Assembly (NCBI GenBank): GCA_903835065.1 | Contig: CAILLO010000077.1 | Coordinates: 131,807-195,806, forward strand | DNA from: an uncultured Eubacteriales bacterium | Lineage (GTDB): Bacteria; Bacillota; Clostridia; Saccharofermentanales; UBA5734 | Direction: 5' to 3' | Length of the DNA stretch: 64,000 nt | In this document: in pieces, positions 54,626 through 63,388 of the stretch | Position numbering within the stretch: the first letter of the stretch is position 1 | Layout: the number at the start of each line of letters is the position of its first letter | Position numbers and translations under genes: made by a program | Notes under the pieces: model-generated | Databases searched by the model: none | The model's input: the letters and a program-made list of their open reading frames with translations, nothing else | What the model was told of the DNA's origin: nothing

Positions 54626-56260
54626 TCAATCCACCTGCCTTCTCCGGTCGGAACCGGGGCTGCGCGTGCGCTCGGACGCCGCGCGGACGAAGTCGAGGAA
54701 CAGCGGGTGCGGGCGGAACGGCCGCGAGCGGAACTCGGGGTGGTAGATCGTGCCGACGTACCAGGGGTGCCCGGCGAGTTCGACGGCGTCGACGAGGCCG
54801 TCGAAGCCGGAGGGGCCGGAGACGATCAGGCCGCAGGCCTCGAGACGGTCGCGGCAGGCTTCCGCGAGCTCCCAGCGGTGATGGTGGCGCTCGCCGACTT
54901 CAGTCGCACCGTAGGCGGCGGCCAGGCGCGTGCCGGGCAAGACGCGGGTCGTCCAGGCGCCTCGGCGCATCGGTTTTTCGCCCTCGGGGCGGGCCGGCGC
55001 GTCGGGCAGCACGAACACGGGCGTGCACGCCGCCTCGGATTCGGTCGAATGGGCGTCCGGCAGACCGGCGAGTCCGCGGGCGATTTCGACGACCGCCATC
55101 TGCATGCCGAGTCCGATGCCGAAGAACGGCACCTGCTTTTCGCGGGCGTAGCGGGCGGCGGAGATCATGCCCTCCATCCCGCGAGGGCCGAAGCCGCCGG
55201 GGACGAGGATTCCGTCGACATCGTCGAGCAGACTCGCGGCCGGCAACCGTTCGAGGTCCTCGGCGGCGACGCGCACGAGCTCGACCTTGAGCCCGAGGCG
55301 CACGCCGGCGTGCTCGAAGGCCTCCGTGACGCTCAGATAGGCGTCGTACAGGTTCGTGTACTTCCCGACCAGCGCGACGCGGACGGTGCGGACCGCGGCG
55401 CGGCGGCGTTCGGAGTAGGTCTGCCAGGCCTCGAGGTCCGGCTCGACGATCTGGGCGATGCCCAGCCGATTGCACAGCGCGCGGCCCAGACCTTCCGCCT
55501 CGAGCGCCATCGGGACGTCGTAGAGGGAGTCCTGGTCGAGGTTCTGGAAGACGCACTCGGCCTCGACGTTGCAGTAGAGGGCGAGTTTGGCCTTGACGGA
55601 CGCGTCGATCGGCGCCTCGGTGCGGCAGACCAGGATGTCGGGCTGGATGCCGAGCGACAGCAGGGTGTGCACGCTGTGCTGGGTCGGCTTGGTCTTGATC
55701 TCCCCGGCCATCCGAAGGTAGGGGATCAGGCTGACGTGGACGAACGCCACGTTCTCCCGGCCGAGCTCGAAACTCACCTGCCGGATCGCCTCCAGGTAGG
55801 AGAGGCTCTCCATGTCGCCGACCGTGCCGCCGACCTCGGTGATCACGATGTCGCATTCGCCCTCGTCCGCCGTGCGGAAGACGAACTCGCGGATCTCGTT
55901 GACGACGTGCGGGACGACCTGGACGGTCGTGCCCATGAACCCGCCGCGGCGCTCCTTCTTGATCAGGGACCAGTAGATGCGGCCGGCGGAGATGCTGTTT
56001 CGGTGGTCGAGGTCGACGCCCGTGAATCGCTCGTAGTGGCCGATGTCGATGTCGGTCTCGGCACCGTCCTCGGTCACGAAGATCTCGCCATGAGAGACGG
56101 GGCTCATCAGCCCCGAGTCGACGTTGATATAGGGGTCGAGCTTCTGGTTCAGGACGCGCAGCCCGCGCGCCTTGAGCAGGGCTCCGATCGAAGCCGCCGT
56201 GACGCCCTTCCCGACTCCGGAAACGACTCCACCCGTGACGAAGATGAACTTCGGCGACAT
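54626..56260 (-). CDS. pyrG: CTP synthase lacking the glutaminase nucleophile
   Basis: This 544-residue protein is built as synthetase (residues 1-270) plus class I glutamine amidotransferase. The synthetase is intact: [57 protein letters not shown]. In the amidotransferase the nucleophile motif reads FFGIGLGMQ, with Gly383 (codon GGA at 55112-55114) where FGICLGMQ is universal; the change from TGC/TGT needs two substitutions. The partners [15 protein letters not shown] and HPEF are kept. It should therefore make CTP from free ammonia but not hydrolyse glutamine. ATG 56260 follows GGGAGG. Confidence 0.94.
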   Translation of the reverse strand: MSPKFIFVTGGVVSGVGKGVTAASIGALLKARGLRVLNQKLDPYINVDSGLMSPVSHGEIFVTEDGAETDIDIGHYERFTGVDLDHRNSISAGRIYWSLIKKERRGGFMGTTVQVVPHVVNEIREFVFRTADEGECDIVITEVGGTVGDMESLSYLEAIRQVSFELGRENVAFVHVSLIPYLRMAGEIKTKPTQHSVHTLLSLGIQPDILVCRTEAPIDASVKAKLALYCNVEAECVFQNLDQDSLYDVPMALEAEGLGRALCNRLGIAQIVEPDLEAWQTYSERRRAAVRTVRVALVGKYTNLYDAYLSVTEAFEHAGVRLGLKVELVRVAAEDLERLPAASLLDDVDGILVPGGFGPRGMEGMISAARYAREKQVPFFGIGLGMQMAVVEIARGLAGLPDAHSTESEAACTPVFVLPDAPARPEGEKPMRRGAWTTRVLPGTRLAAAYGATEVGERHHHRWELAEACRDRLEACGLIVSGPSGFDGLVDAVELAGHPWYVGTIYHPEFRSRPFRPHPLFLDFVRAASERTRSPGSDRRRQVD

Positions 56261-56293
56261 GCGAACCTCCCTTGGATGCTTGGTTTTCATAGT

Positions 56294-56322
56294 ATTCTAG
56301 GATTCACCGGGATCGATGTCAA
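56294..56322 (-). promoter_or_regulatory. strong promoter of pyrG-guaB
   Basis: On the minus strand TTGACA (56317-56322), 17 bases, TAGAAT (56294-56299): 11/12 consensus. The start near 56287 gives a leader of about 27 bases. No attenuator with a C-run is evident. Confidence 0.85.
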
Positions 56323-56353
56323 CCGAGGCGTCGGGTGTCCCGGTCCCGACGGG

Positions 56354-56896
56354 TCATCCGAAGAGGCGGACGAGGACCGCGACCAGCAGGGGAACGCCGA
56401 CCAGCAGGACCAGCAGGACCATCCAGAAATTCGTGTCCTTCTTCTCCCCGGGCCTCGTCTCGTCGGCATACACGGAACTCTCGTCGACGGTCACGAGGCC
56501 GTCGTCCTCATCCCCGAGCCCGTCGTCCTCGTCCTCGTCGTCGGCTTCGTCGTCGGCTTCGTCGTCGGCATCGTCGGCCTCCTCGAAGTCGCCGGTCTCG
56601 AGCAGATTCCGCGCGGCCGCCTCGGACAGCGGACGCGCCGCCAGCAGTTTCGTCGCCGTTTCGAGGTCGGACTCGGCGACGTCGATCTCGATGCCGAACT
56701 TGTTCGAACCGAGCACGACGCTCATGTAGGCGCCGACGCCCACGTTGCGGCTGCGGGACGGGATCCCGCAGGACTCGAGCATCGACCGGATCACACCGGC
56801 CTCGAACTCGTCGCCCGCTGTGGCGAGGAAGACGGGCTTCTCCAGGTCTTGCTGCTTCGGGAGCCCGAAGGAGCGGCGGTCGTTCTCGTCGGACAT
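56354..56896 (-). CDS. DUF2007-like protein with acidic linker and C-terminal helix
   Basis: This is a 180-residue protein. Residues ~20-90 match the DUF2007 putative signal-transducing fold (PVFLATAGDEFEAGVIRSML, ESCGIPSRSRNVG, KFGIEIDVAESDLETATKLL). A very acidic linker follows (repeated DDEADDE), then a C-terminal helix (WMVLLVLLVGVPLLVAVLV), so the soluble part is tethered to the membrane. Start 56896 is seven bases after CGGAGG, inside the end of the DUF1934 gene. Last gene of ddl-murI-DUF1934-DUF2007. Confidence 0.8.
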   Translation of the reverse strand: MSDENDRRSFGLPKQQDLEKPVFLATAGDEFEAGVIRSMLESCGIPSRSRNVGVGAYMSVVLGSNKFGIEIDVAESDLETATKLLAARPLSEAAARNLLETGDFEEADDADDEADDEADDEDEDDGLGDEDDGLVTVDESSVYADETRPGEKKDTNFWMVLLVLLVGVPLLVAVLVRLFG

Positions 56897-56898
56897 GG

Positions 56899-57363
56899 TC
56901 ATGCCTCCGGGGAGCGCGTCGCGCCCCCTGCGTGACGGAACGTCACGTCGAGCCGCGCGTTCGTGGGTTCGCGGCTGTTCAGTTCCACGGAATAGCCCAG
57001 GTGCACTTCTCCGCCGCGGTCGGACAGGCCGGCCCGGACGGCGTTGGTGTAGATGTCGACGTCGAGGACGCCGTACGGGAGCTCCATGCGCGTCACGTGC
57101 CGCCGTCCCTCGACGAAGGTCACCCGCATGTGGGTGGAGCCGGTGCGAATCAGCGAGACCGTGCCCGGGTCGTCCACGCGGATCGTCGTGGTCGTCCCCT
57201 CGAGACCGGTCGCCTCGGATTCCTTGTAGCGGAGGAACCAGGCGTCGTCCTTGCGGTACAGGATCCCTTCCGTCACGAGTTCCATCGTGTCGGAGGTGGC
57301 GGTCCCTTCCCACTGCGAACCACGGATCGTGAGGATCACGGGCGTACCGTCGTTCATCGGCAT
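56899..57363 (-). CDS. DUF1934 family lipocalin-like protein
   Basis: This 154-residue beta-barrel protein has PVILTIRGSQWEG at the N-terminus, then ILYRKDDAWFLRYKESEATGLEGT, and GGEVHLGYSVELNSR with RLDVTF at the end, matching DUF1934 (YwiB). The family has a calycin-like barrel and unknown ligand. The ATG overlaps the murI stop by one base and has GAGAGG five bases upstream. It is usually found near argS in Bacillus; here it is with murI. Confidence 0.85.
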   Translation of the reverse strand: MPMNDGTPVILTIRGSQWEGTATSDTMELVTEGILYRKDDAWFLRYKESEATGLEGTTTTIRVDDPGTVSLIRTGSTHMRVTFVEGRRHVTRMELPYGVLDVDIYTNAVRAGLSDRGGEVHLGYSVELNSREPTNARLDVTFRHAGGATRSPEA

Positions 57364-58199
57364 CAGAACCTCTCGATCTCCACCTTGTGCGCCTCGGCGA
57401 TCTCCTTGCGCAGGAACGCGCCGCCGAGCTGACGGAATCGCTCCGCGCTGTCGCTGGTGTAGAAGACATGCCGGGCGGTGTGGCCTTCGACACGCGGGGG
57501 CTCGCCGAGACCGGCCAGCGCCAGGCGGGACCGGGTGGCGCGCGCGACTTCGGTCGCCGAGTCGATCAGCGCGACGGACGGCCCCATCGCCTCGGAGATG
57601 ACCTTCTTGAGCAGCGGATAGTGCGTGCAGCCGAGCACGAGCGTGTCGATGCCGGCCTTGCGCAGGGGCGCGAGGTACTCGACGGCGACGCGGCGGGCGA
57701 TGTCGTTCTCCCACCAGCCCTCTTCGGCGAGGCCGACGAACAGCGGACAGGCCTGCTGGTGGATCACGACGCCGAGCGGTGTCAGCGTCTCGACGGCGCG
57801 CAGGTACACGCCGCTGTCGACCGTCGCCTGGGTGCCGATGATGCCGATGCGGCCGTTGCGCGTCGCCTGCGCCGCCGCCATCGCGCCCGGGCCGATCACT
57901 TCGAGGACGGGGATGCCGGCCTCCGCGCGGATTTCGTCGAAGGCATGGGCGCTGGCCGTGTTGCAGGCGATCACGAGCGCCTTGATGCGGTGCTCGAGCA
58001 GGAAGCGCATGTCCTGCAGGGCGAACTTGACGATCGTGTCGTGGGACTTCGTGCCGTAGGGGGCTCGGCCGCTGTCGCCGAAATAGACGGTGTCCTCGTC
58101 GGGCAGCTGTCGCTCGATCTCCTGGAGAACGGTGAGGCCGCCCAGGCCGGAGTCGAAGATACCGATCGGGGCGCGGGACGACGCGTCGTCGGGGGTCAC
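57363..58199 (-). CDS. murI: glutamate racemase
   Basis: This 278-residue enzyme makes D-glutamate for peptidoglycan. It has both catalytic cysteines: ALVIACNTASAHAF (~81) and LVLGCTHYPLLKKV (~193). The substrate motifs IGIFDSGLGGLTV and YFGDSGRAPYG are intact. It overlaps ddl by four bases, so D-Glu and D-Ala-D-Ala synthesis are translationally linked. Confidence 0.96.
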   Translation of the reverse strand: MTPDDASSRAPIGIFDSGLGGLTVLQEIERQLPDEDTVYFGDSGRAPYGTKSHDTIVKFALQDMRFLLEHRIKALVIACNTASAHAFDEIRAEAGIPVLEVIGPGAMAAAQATRNGRIGIIGTQATVDSGVYLRAVETLTPLGVVIHQQACPLFVGLAEEGWWENDIARRVAVEYLAPLRKAGIDTLVLGCTHYPLLKKVISEAMGPSVALIDSATEVARATRSRLALAGLGEPPRVEGHTARHVFYTSDSAERFRQLGGAFLRKEIAEAHKVEIERF

Positions 58200-59302
58200 A
58201 GGAGCTCCCTCCGGCGCCGGGCCTTCTTATCCTCGACGGCGAGGCGCACGAGTCGCGTCACCAGCTTGTCGAGCGGGAGGCCGGTCGCCTCCCAGGCCTT
58301 CGGGAAGACGCTGATCGCCGTGAAGCCGGGCAGCGTGTTGATCTCGTTCAGGAAGACCTTGCCGGTCGTCGGGTCGAGGAAGAAGTCGACGCGGGAGAGG
58401 CCGGCGCAGCCCAGGGCCTTGTAGGCCCGGACGGCGAGGCGGCGGATGCGGGTCGAGACCTCCTCCGGCAGGGGGGCGGGGATCAGGACCTCGGCGTCGT
58501 CCGAATGGAAGTACTTCGCCTCGTAGTCGTAGTAGTCGACCCCGGCGGCGGTCCGGACCTCGCCGAGCACGGCCGCCTTCGGACGTTCGTTGCCGAGCAC
58601 GGCGCATTCGATCTCGCGGCAGCGGAGGTACTCCTCGACCACGACGGTCCGGTCGTACTCGCTGACGTCCTTCAGGGCCTTCGCGAGGGCGGGCAGGTCG
58701 TCGGCGCGCATCGTGCCGACGGAAGAGCCGCCGTTCGAGGGCTTGAGGAAGCAGGGCAGCCCGACCTTGCCGGCGACCCGGAGGGCGGTCCTGTCCGCGT
58801 CGCGGTGGATCTCGGCGCGGGTCGCCCAGGTGTAGCGGCACTGCGGGATACGGGCCTCGTGGAAGAGGCGCTTCGCGAAGAGCTTGTCCATGCATGCGGC
58901 CGAGGCGAAGACGCCGCAGCCGACGTAGGGGATGCCCGTCAGTTCGAGATATCCCTGGAGGGTGCCGTCCTCGCAGTTGATGCCGTGTACGGCCGGGAAG
59001 ACCGCGTCGACGTCGCAGCCGGCCACGGAGCGCAGGAAATCGCCGGGACGGACGCCCAGCGGGCCGCCATGCAGCAGCGAGGGATATCCGTACTCGACCA
59101 GGCCCTGCTCCCAGGTGCAGTCGCGGATCGATTCATCGGAGCCCTCGTACCGGACCCAATTCCCGGACTTGGTGATGCCGATCCGGATCGTCTCGAATCC
59201 GGCGTCGCGCAGCGCCCTCGTGATGTTGTAGGCGGACCGGCCCGACACGAGATGTTCCGTCGAGACGCCCCCGAAGAGCACCGCCACCGTCCTGACCGCC
59301 AT
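58196..59302 (-). CDS. ddl: D-alanine--D-alanine ligase
   Basis: This 368-residue ATP-grasp ligase has the N-terminal FGGVSTEHLVSGRSA, the triad-like PAVHGINCEDGTLQGYLEL, the omega-loop YYDYEAKYF and the metal motif LNEINTLPGFT. The Tyr-x-x-Lys-Tyr omega-loop is the D-Ala-D-Ala type, not the VanA/B lactate type, so vancomycin resistance is not implied. ATG 59302 (MAVRTVAVLFGG) has AAGG nine bases upstream; the longer start lies in a GC hairpin region. First gene of the cell-wall operon. Confidence 0.94.
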   Translation of the reverse strand: MAVRTVAVLFGGVSTEHLVSGRSAYNITRALRDAGFETIRIGITKSGNWVRYEGSDESIRDCTWEQGLVEYGYPSLLHGGPLGVRPGDFLRSVAGCDVDAVFPAVHGINCEDGTLQGYLELTGIPYVGCGVFASAACMDKLFAKRLFHEARIPQCRYTWATRAEIHRDADRTALRVAGKVGLPCFLKPSNGGSSVGTMRADDLPALAKALKDVSEYDRTVVVEEYLRCREIECAVLGNERPKAAVLGEVRTAAGVDYYDYEAKYFHSDDAEVLIPAPLPEEVSTRIRRLAVRAYKALGCAGLSRVDFFLDPTTGKVFLNEINTLPGFTAISVFPKAWEATGLPLDKLVTRLVRLAVEDKKARRRRELL

Positions 59303-59366
59303 TCCACCCATCCTTCCCGGGCCGTTTCGCGCGGCCCGCCCGGAGCCGTCCGGCTCCGTTCCCATT

Positions 59367-60314
59367 CTACCGCTTCGGCACGCGCACGGGAACCTTGCGC
59401 ACCTTGACGCCCACAGCCCAGGCCTCGACCTCGGCGGAGTCGACGGTGCCGACCTCGACGCGCACGGCGTTGGAGGCGGCGCACGCCATACCGAGCGCCA
59501 GGGTCTTCTTCCAGTTCCATTTCCGGTGCATCGCGAGCGCGATGCCGGCCGTCAGGCTGTCTCCGGATCCCACCGTGTTCACCGGGCGGATCGCGACCGG
59601 CGCGGCGTGCCAGGCGCCGTCGGGCGTCACGAGCAGCGCCCCCTTCGCACCCATCGAGACGACGGCGCGCGGAATGCCGAGCGCGCGAACGGCTGAGATG
59701 ATCTCGGCCTTCTGGCGGACCGGCTTGCCGTACAGGGCGGAGAGCTCGTCGAGGTTGGGCTTCACGAGTTCGGGCTTCTCGGCCAGCGCGGCCGCCAGCG
59801 GCACAGGGCTTGCGTCGACGATGCAACGGGCGCCCTTCGCGTGGGCGATCCGAATCATGCGCGCGTAGAGGTCGACGGGTGCGCCGACGGGCAGTCCCCC
59901 GGAGAGGACGACCAGGTCGCCGGTCTCGATCGTGTCCTCGAAATGGAACAGGAACTGGTTCAGGGAATCGGGGCCGACGGCCGGACCGGCCTCGGTGATC
60001 TGCGTTTCGCGGCCGCTCTCGCGGTCGAGCAGGTTGATCGTGGAGCGGGTCTCGCCCGCCAGGCCGGTCAGGTGCGTGCGGACGCCGACGTTCTGGAGTT
60101 CGCGGTGGAGGAACCGACCGGCGTCGCCGGCCGCGAACCCCAGCAGCAGGGGCTTCTCGCCCAGCTGGGCGAGCACGCGCGCGACGTTCACGCCCTTGCC
60201 GCCCGCCGTCACCGTCGGGTTCGATGTGCGGTGCAGCGTCCCCGGTGTCAGCCGGTCCAGCACGTAGTTCCGGTCGAGGGCGGGATTGGCGCATACCGCG
60301 ACGAGGCGTCCCAT
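59367..60314 (-). CDS. PfkB family 1-phosphofructokinase-type kinase
   Basis: This 315-residue ribokinase-fold sugar kinase has N-terminal CANPALDRNYVLDRL, the substrate motif TAGGKGVNVARVLAQLG and the ATP/anion-hole motif NTVGSGDSLTAGIALAM with catalytic Asp (GSGDS where GAGDS is commoner). The sequence class (CANPALD, GGKGVNVA) is that of FruK/LacC, which phosphorylate hexose phosphates, but no PTS gene is adjacent, so the substrate is uncertain. GGAGGTAAGG precedes ATG 60314. It has an extended -10 promoter, divergent from the RluA gene. Confidence 0.87.
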   Translation of the reverse strand: MGRLVAVCANPALDRNYVLDRLTPGTLHRTSNPTVTAGGKGVNVARVLAQLGEKPLLLGFAAGDAGRFLHRELQNVGVRTHLTGLAGETRSTINLLDRESGRETQITEAGPAVGPDSLNQFLFHFEDTIETGDLVVLSGGLPVGAPVDLYARMIRIAHAKGARCIVDASPVPLAAALAEKPELVKPNLDELSALYGKPVRQKAEIISAVRALGIPRAVVSMGAKGALLVTPDGAWHAAPVAIRPVNTVGSGDSLTAGIALAMHRKWNWKKTLALGMACAASNAVRVEVGTVDSAEVEAWAVGVKVRKVPVRVPKR

Positions 60315-60356
60315 GTCCTTACCTCCATGATGTGCCGTTCGAGAGCCTTTGCGGAG

Positions 60357-60365
60357 ATTATAGCA
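60357..60365 (-). promoter_or_regulatory. extended -10 promoter of the PfkB kinase
   Basis: The minus strand reads TGCTATAAT, a perfect extended -10, about 43 bases before the ATG. Confidence 0.65.
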
Positions 60366-60385
60366 CGCCGGCCCGGCAATCACGG

Positions 60386-60391
60386 TATAAT
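60386..60391 (+). promoter_or_regulatory. -10 element of the RluA gene
   Basis: Perfect TATAAT 53 bases before the ATG, back-to-back with the PfkB promoter. No clear -35. Confidence 0.5.
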
Positions 60392-60444
60392 GGGTGCGGA
60401 TCGAATGAGGAGAACGGCCCTGGATGGGGCGCATCGGAGGAACC

Positions 60445-61485
60445 ATGAAATCGTTCGTCGTCGAGGAGAGGATGGATGGCCGCAAGCTTGTGCGGGCCAT
60501 CTCCATGGCCTTCGAGAAGGTGCCCGTCGCGGCCGTGCAGCGCGCCCTGCGCCAGCGCGACGTCCGCGTGAACGGCGCGCGGGTCTCCGCGGACCGGGAG
60601 GTGTCGGCCGGCGACCGGATCGACGTCTATCTCGCCGACGCGATTCTCGAAGGCAAGGCCGTCCTGGCCGGCTCCGGGAAGGAATCGTCGCCTTCGCCCG
60701 ACGCCACGGCGCGCACCATGAAAGGCCGCCCGCCCTACCGCGTCGTGTACCGCGATGCGCGCCTGCTTCTGGTCGAAAAGAGCCCCGGGCTCGCAGTGCA
60801 CCCGGGCGAAGGCATTCCAGGGGGCACGCTCGTCGACCTCGTGCGCCAGGACTTCCACAATCCGCAGATCTCGCTGTGCCATCGTCTCGACCTCAACACG
60901 GGCGGCCTCGTGCTGCTCGCGTGCGACGCGGGTTCGCTCGCGGAGGCGCTCGAGGCGATGGAGAGCCGCCTGGTCGTCAAGCGCTACCGCGCCCTCGTGA
61001 AGGGTACGGTCGACCCGTCGCTGGGCCAGACCGTCGTCTGCGACGACGGCGTCAAGCGCGTCGAGCTGCACGCCTTCCTCGAGAAGCCCTCCGGCCGCGG
61101 GGTCTTCATCCATGACGAGCCCGGGGACGACGACCGCGACATCGTGACGCGCGTCCGCACGCTGCGGAGGTTCCATGGAACGGAAGCTGAAGGCGGCGAC
61201 TGGAGCGAGGTGGAGGTCGAGCTCGTGACCGGCCGCACGCACCAGATCCGCGCCCACCTCGCGCACCTCGGGAACCCGCTCCTGGGCGACGGCAAGTACG
61301 GCCGCAACAGCTACAACAAGCTCTTTAGAGCGAAGTCCGGCAAGCTCGTGCGCCAGCAGCTCTGGGCGGTCTCGCTGACCTTCTCCGACGAGGTCCGCGG
61401 GCCGTCGCTGGCCCCGCTGCGCGGCAAGGCCTTCACGATCGAACCGGACTACGACCTCGTGCTGCCGGCGGCCCCGCAGGAATAG
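60445..61485 (+). CDS. RluA family rRNA/tRNA pseudouridine synthase
   Basis: This 346-residue enzyme has an N-terminal S4 domain (KVPVAAVQRALRQRDVRVNGARVSA) and the catalytic motif CHRLDLNTGGLVLLA. GRTHQIRAHLAHLGNPLLGDGKYG is the conserved C-terminal signature. It could be RluC- or RluD-like (23S rRNA); the exact target is not readable. A 40-residue insert with an acidic stretch (HDEPGDDDRDIV) lies in the middle. ATG 60445 follows CGGAGG; the track start is seven codons upstream. A 16-bp terminator follows. Confidence 0.9.
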   Translation: MKSFVVEERMDGRKLVRAISMAFEKVPVAAVQRALRQRDVRVNGARVSADREVSAGDRIDVYLADAILEGKAVLAGSGKESSPSPDATARTMKGRPPYRVVYRDARLLLVEKSPGLAVHPGEGIPGGTLVDLVRQDFHNPQISLCHRLDLNTGGLVLLACDAGSLAEALEAMESRLVVKRYRALVKGTVDPSLGQTVVCDDGVKRVELHAFLEKPSGRGVFIHDEPGDDDRDIVTRVRTLRRFHGTEAEGGDWSEVEVELVTGRTHQIRAHLAHLGNPLLGDGKYGRNSYNKLFRAKSGKLVRQQLWAVSLTFSDEVRGPSLAPLRGKAFTIEPDYDLVLPAAPQE

Positions 61486-61510
61486 GTTCCGGTTCCGGGT
61501 CGGACGAAAA

Positions 61511-61546
61511 GGAAGAGGGACGGAGCGCGCGCTCCGTCCCTCTTCC
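61511..61546. terminator. 16-bp bidirectional terminator, rluA / proS
   Basis: GGAAGAGGGACGGAGC pairs perfectly with GCTCCGTCCCTCTTCC around GCGC. On the minus strand it is followed by TTTT, ending proS transcription. Confidence 0.92.
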
Positions 61547-61582
61547 CGTCTCCGGCCCGCGGGCGACGCGGCCGGGCCAGGG

Positions 61583-63301
61583 TCAGGCGCGCAGGGCCTC
61601 GCGCACGGCGGCGACGGCCTTGTCGACCGCCTCGCCGGGCGTCATCTCTGTGGGCTTCTCGGCGGTGCGCTCCTTGTATTCCACGATGCCGTCCGCGTAC
61701 TTGCGGCCGACCGTCACGCGCAGCGGGATGCCGAGCAGGTCGGCGTCCTTGAACTTCACGCCGGGCCGCTCGTCACGGTCGTCGAGCAGCACGTCGATCC
61801 CGGCCTCCTCGAGGCGGTAGTGGATATCCTTCGCCATCGCCATCTGGGCCGCGTCCGACGCCATGACGGGGACGACCGTCACGTGGTACGGCGCCACGGC
61901 GAGCGGCCACACGATGCCGTTCGCGTCGTGGTGCTGCTCGATCACGGCGGCCAGCGTGCGATTGACGCCGATGCCGTAGCAGCCCATCACCATCGCGTTC
62001 TCCGCGCCCGCCTCGTCGAGGTAGTTGCAGTGCAGGATCTTCGAGTACTTGGTGCCGAGCTTGAAGATGTGGCCGACCTCGATGCCGCGGCACTGGCCGA
62101 GCGGCCTGCCGCAGACGGGGCAGGCGTCGCCGGCCTCGACGGTGCGCAGGTCCGCGACCTTCGTCGGGACGAAGTCGCGGCCGACGTTGACGTTCTTGAG
62201 GTGCTGGTCGGTGTCGTTGGCGCCGACGACGAAGTTCTCCATCTCCGCGACCTCGAGGTCCGCGTAGAGCTCGATCCTCTCCTTCAGGCCGACCGGCCCG
62301 GCGAACCCGACCGCGGCGCCGGTGACGCGCTCGACGTCCTCGGGGGATGCCAGTTCGAGCTCGGTCGCGCCGACGAGGTTGTGGAACTTGGTCTCGTTGA
62401 GCTCGCGGTCCCCGCGGACCATCGCGGCGACGAGGCGGCCGTCGTCGGTCCGATAGACCAGGGTCTTCGCGAACTTCTTCGAGGTCGTGCCGAAGAACTT
62501 CATCAGGTCTTCGACCGTCTTCACGTTCGGCGTCGCGACGCGCTCGGCGGGCAGCAGGACGCCGGTCTTCGCCTCCGGCGCCGGCACGGCCGTCGCCTTC
62601 TCGTCGTTGGCCGCGTACCCGCAGGCGTCGCAGAAGGCCACGACGGCCTCGCCGACGTCCGACTTGACCATGAACTCCTGCGAGCCCGAGCCGCCCATGG
62701 CGCCCGAGTCCGCGTCGACCACGATGTAGTCGAGCGAGCAGCGGTCGAAGACGCGGCGATAGGCCCGGTACATCGCCTGATAGGAGACGTCGAGCCCGGC
62801 CTCGTCGCGGTCGAAGCTGTACGCGTCCTTCATGACGAACTCGCGGCTGCGCATCACGCCGAAGCGCGGACGCTTCTCGTCGCGGTACTTGTGCTGGATC
62901 TGGTAGAGGGTCAGGGGCAGGCCGCGGTACGAGTGGATCTCGTTGCGCACGGTCTCCGTGAAGGGCTCCTCGTGCGTCGGACCGAGGCAGAACTCGCGGC
63001 CGCCGCGGTCCTTCAGCCGGAACATCTCCGGGCCGAATACGCTCCAGCGCCCCGATTCCATGTAGGTCTCCGCGGGCAGGACGGCCGGCATGATCAGCTC
63101 CTGGGCGCCCGCGCGGTCCATCTCCTCGCGGACGATGCGCTCCACCTTGCGGAAGGCGCGGTAGCCGAGCGGCAGGAACGCATAGATGCCCGACGCGACC
63201 TTGCGCATCAGGCCCGCCCGCAGCATCAGCTGGTGGCTGGCGATCTCCGCTTCCGACGGGACTTCCCGCTGGGTGGGCAGGAACATTCTGGAGACGTACA
63301 T
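61583..63301 (-). CDS. proS: prolyl-tRNA synthetase (bacterial type, with editing domain)
   Basis: This 572-residue class II synthetase begins with [21 protein letters not shown], has motif 2 [20 protein letters not shown] and the INS editing insertion (residues ~235-385, [25 protein letters not shown]). Motif 3 is [22 protein letters not shown], followed by the anticodon domain ([12 protein letters not shown]). The INS domain clears mischarged Ala-tRNA(Pro). The ribosome site is modest (CGAGG). It lies downstream of ppdK on the same strand. Confidence 0.97.
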   Translation of the reverse strand: MYVSRMFLPTQREVPSEAEIASHQLMLRAGLMRKVASGIYAFLPLGYRAFRKVERIVREEMDRAGAQELIMPAVLPAETYMESGRWSVFGPEMFRLKDRGGREFCLGPTHEEPFTETVRNEIHSYRGLPLTLYQIQHKYRDEKRPRFGVMRSREFVMKDAYSFDRDEAGLDVSYQAMYRAYRRVFDRCSLDYIVVDADSGAMGGSGSQEFMVKSDVGEAVVAFCDACGYAANDEKATAVPAPEAKTGVLLPAERVATPNVKTVEDLMKFFGTTSKKFAKTLVYRTDDGRLVAAMVRGDRELNETKFHNLVGATELELASPEDVERVTGAAVGFAGPVGLKERIELYADLEVAEMENFVVGANDTDQHLKNVNVGRDFVPTKVADLRTVEAGDACPVCGRPLGQCRGIEVGHIFKLGTKYSKILHCNYLDEAGAENAMVMGCYGIGVNRTLAAVIEQHHDANGIVWPLAVAPYHVTVVPVMASDAAQMAMAKDIHYRLEEAGIDVLLDDRDERPGVKFKDADLLGIPLRVTVGRKYADGIVEYKERTAEKPTEMTPGEAVDKAVAAVREALRA

Positions 63302-63318
63302 GGGTGCCTCGTTTCTCG

Positions 63319-63350
63319 AGGGCCGCTCCCCCTTCCGGGAAAGCGGCCCT
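63319..63350 (-). terminator. hairpin between ppdK and proS
   Basis: AGGGCCGCT pairs with AGCGGCCCT (9 bp) around 14 bases. There is no T-tract on the minus strand, so it may be an RNA-processing or weak termination element. Confidence 0.4.
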
Positions 63351-63388
63351 CCGATCGATCCTCCGGCGCTGGGCCGGACGCAGGGCGG

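Noticed and set aside
58196-59302. Vancomycin-resistance type ligase
   Set aside because: The omega-loop YYDYEAKYF is the D-Ala-D-Ala form; no vanH/vanX-like genes are nearby.
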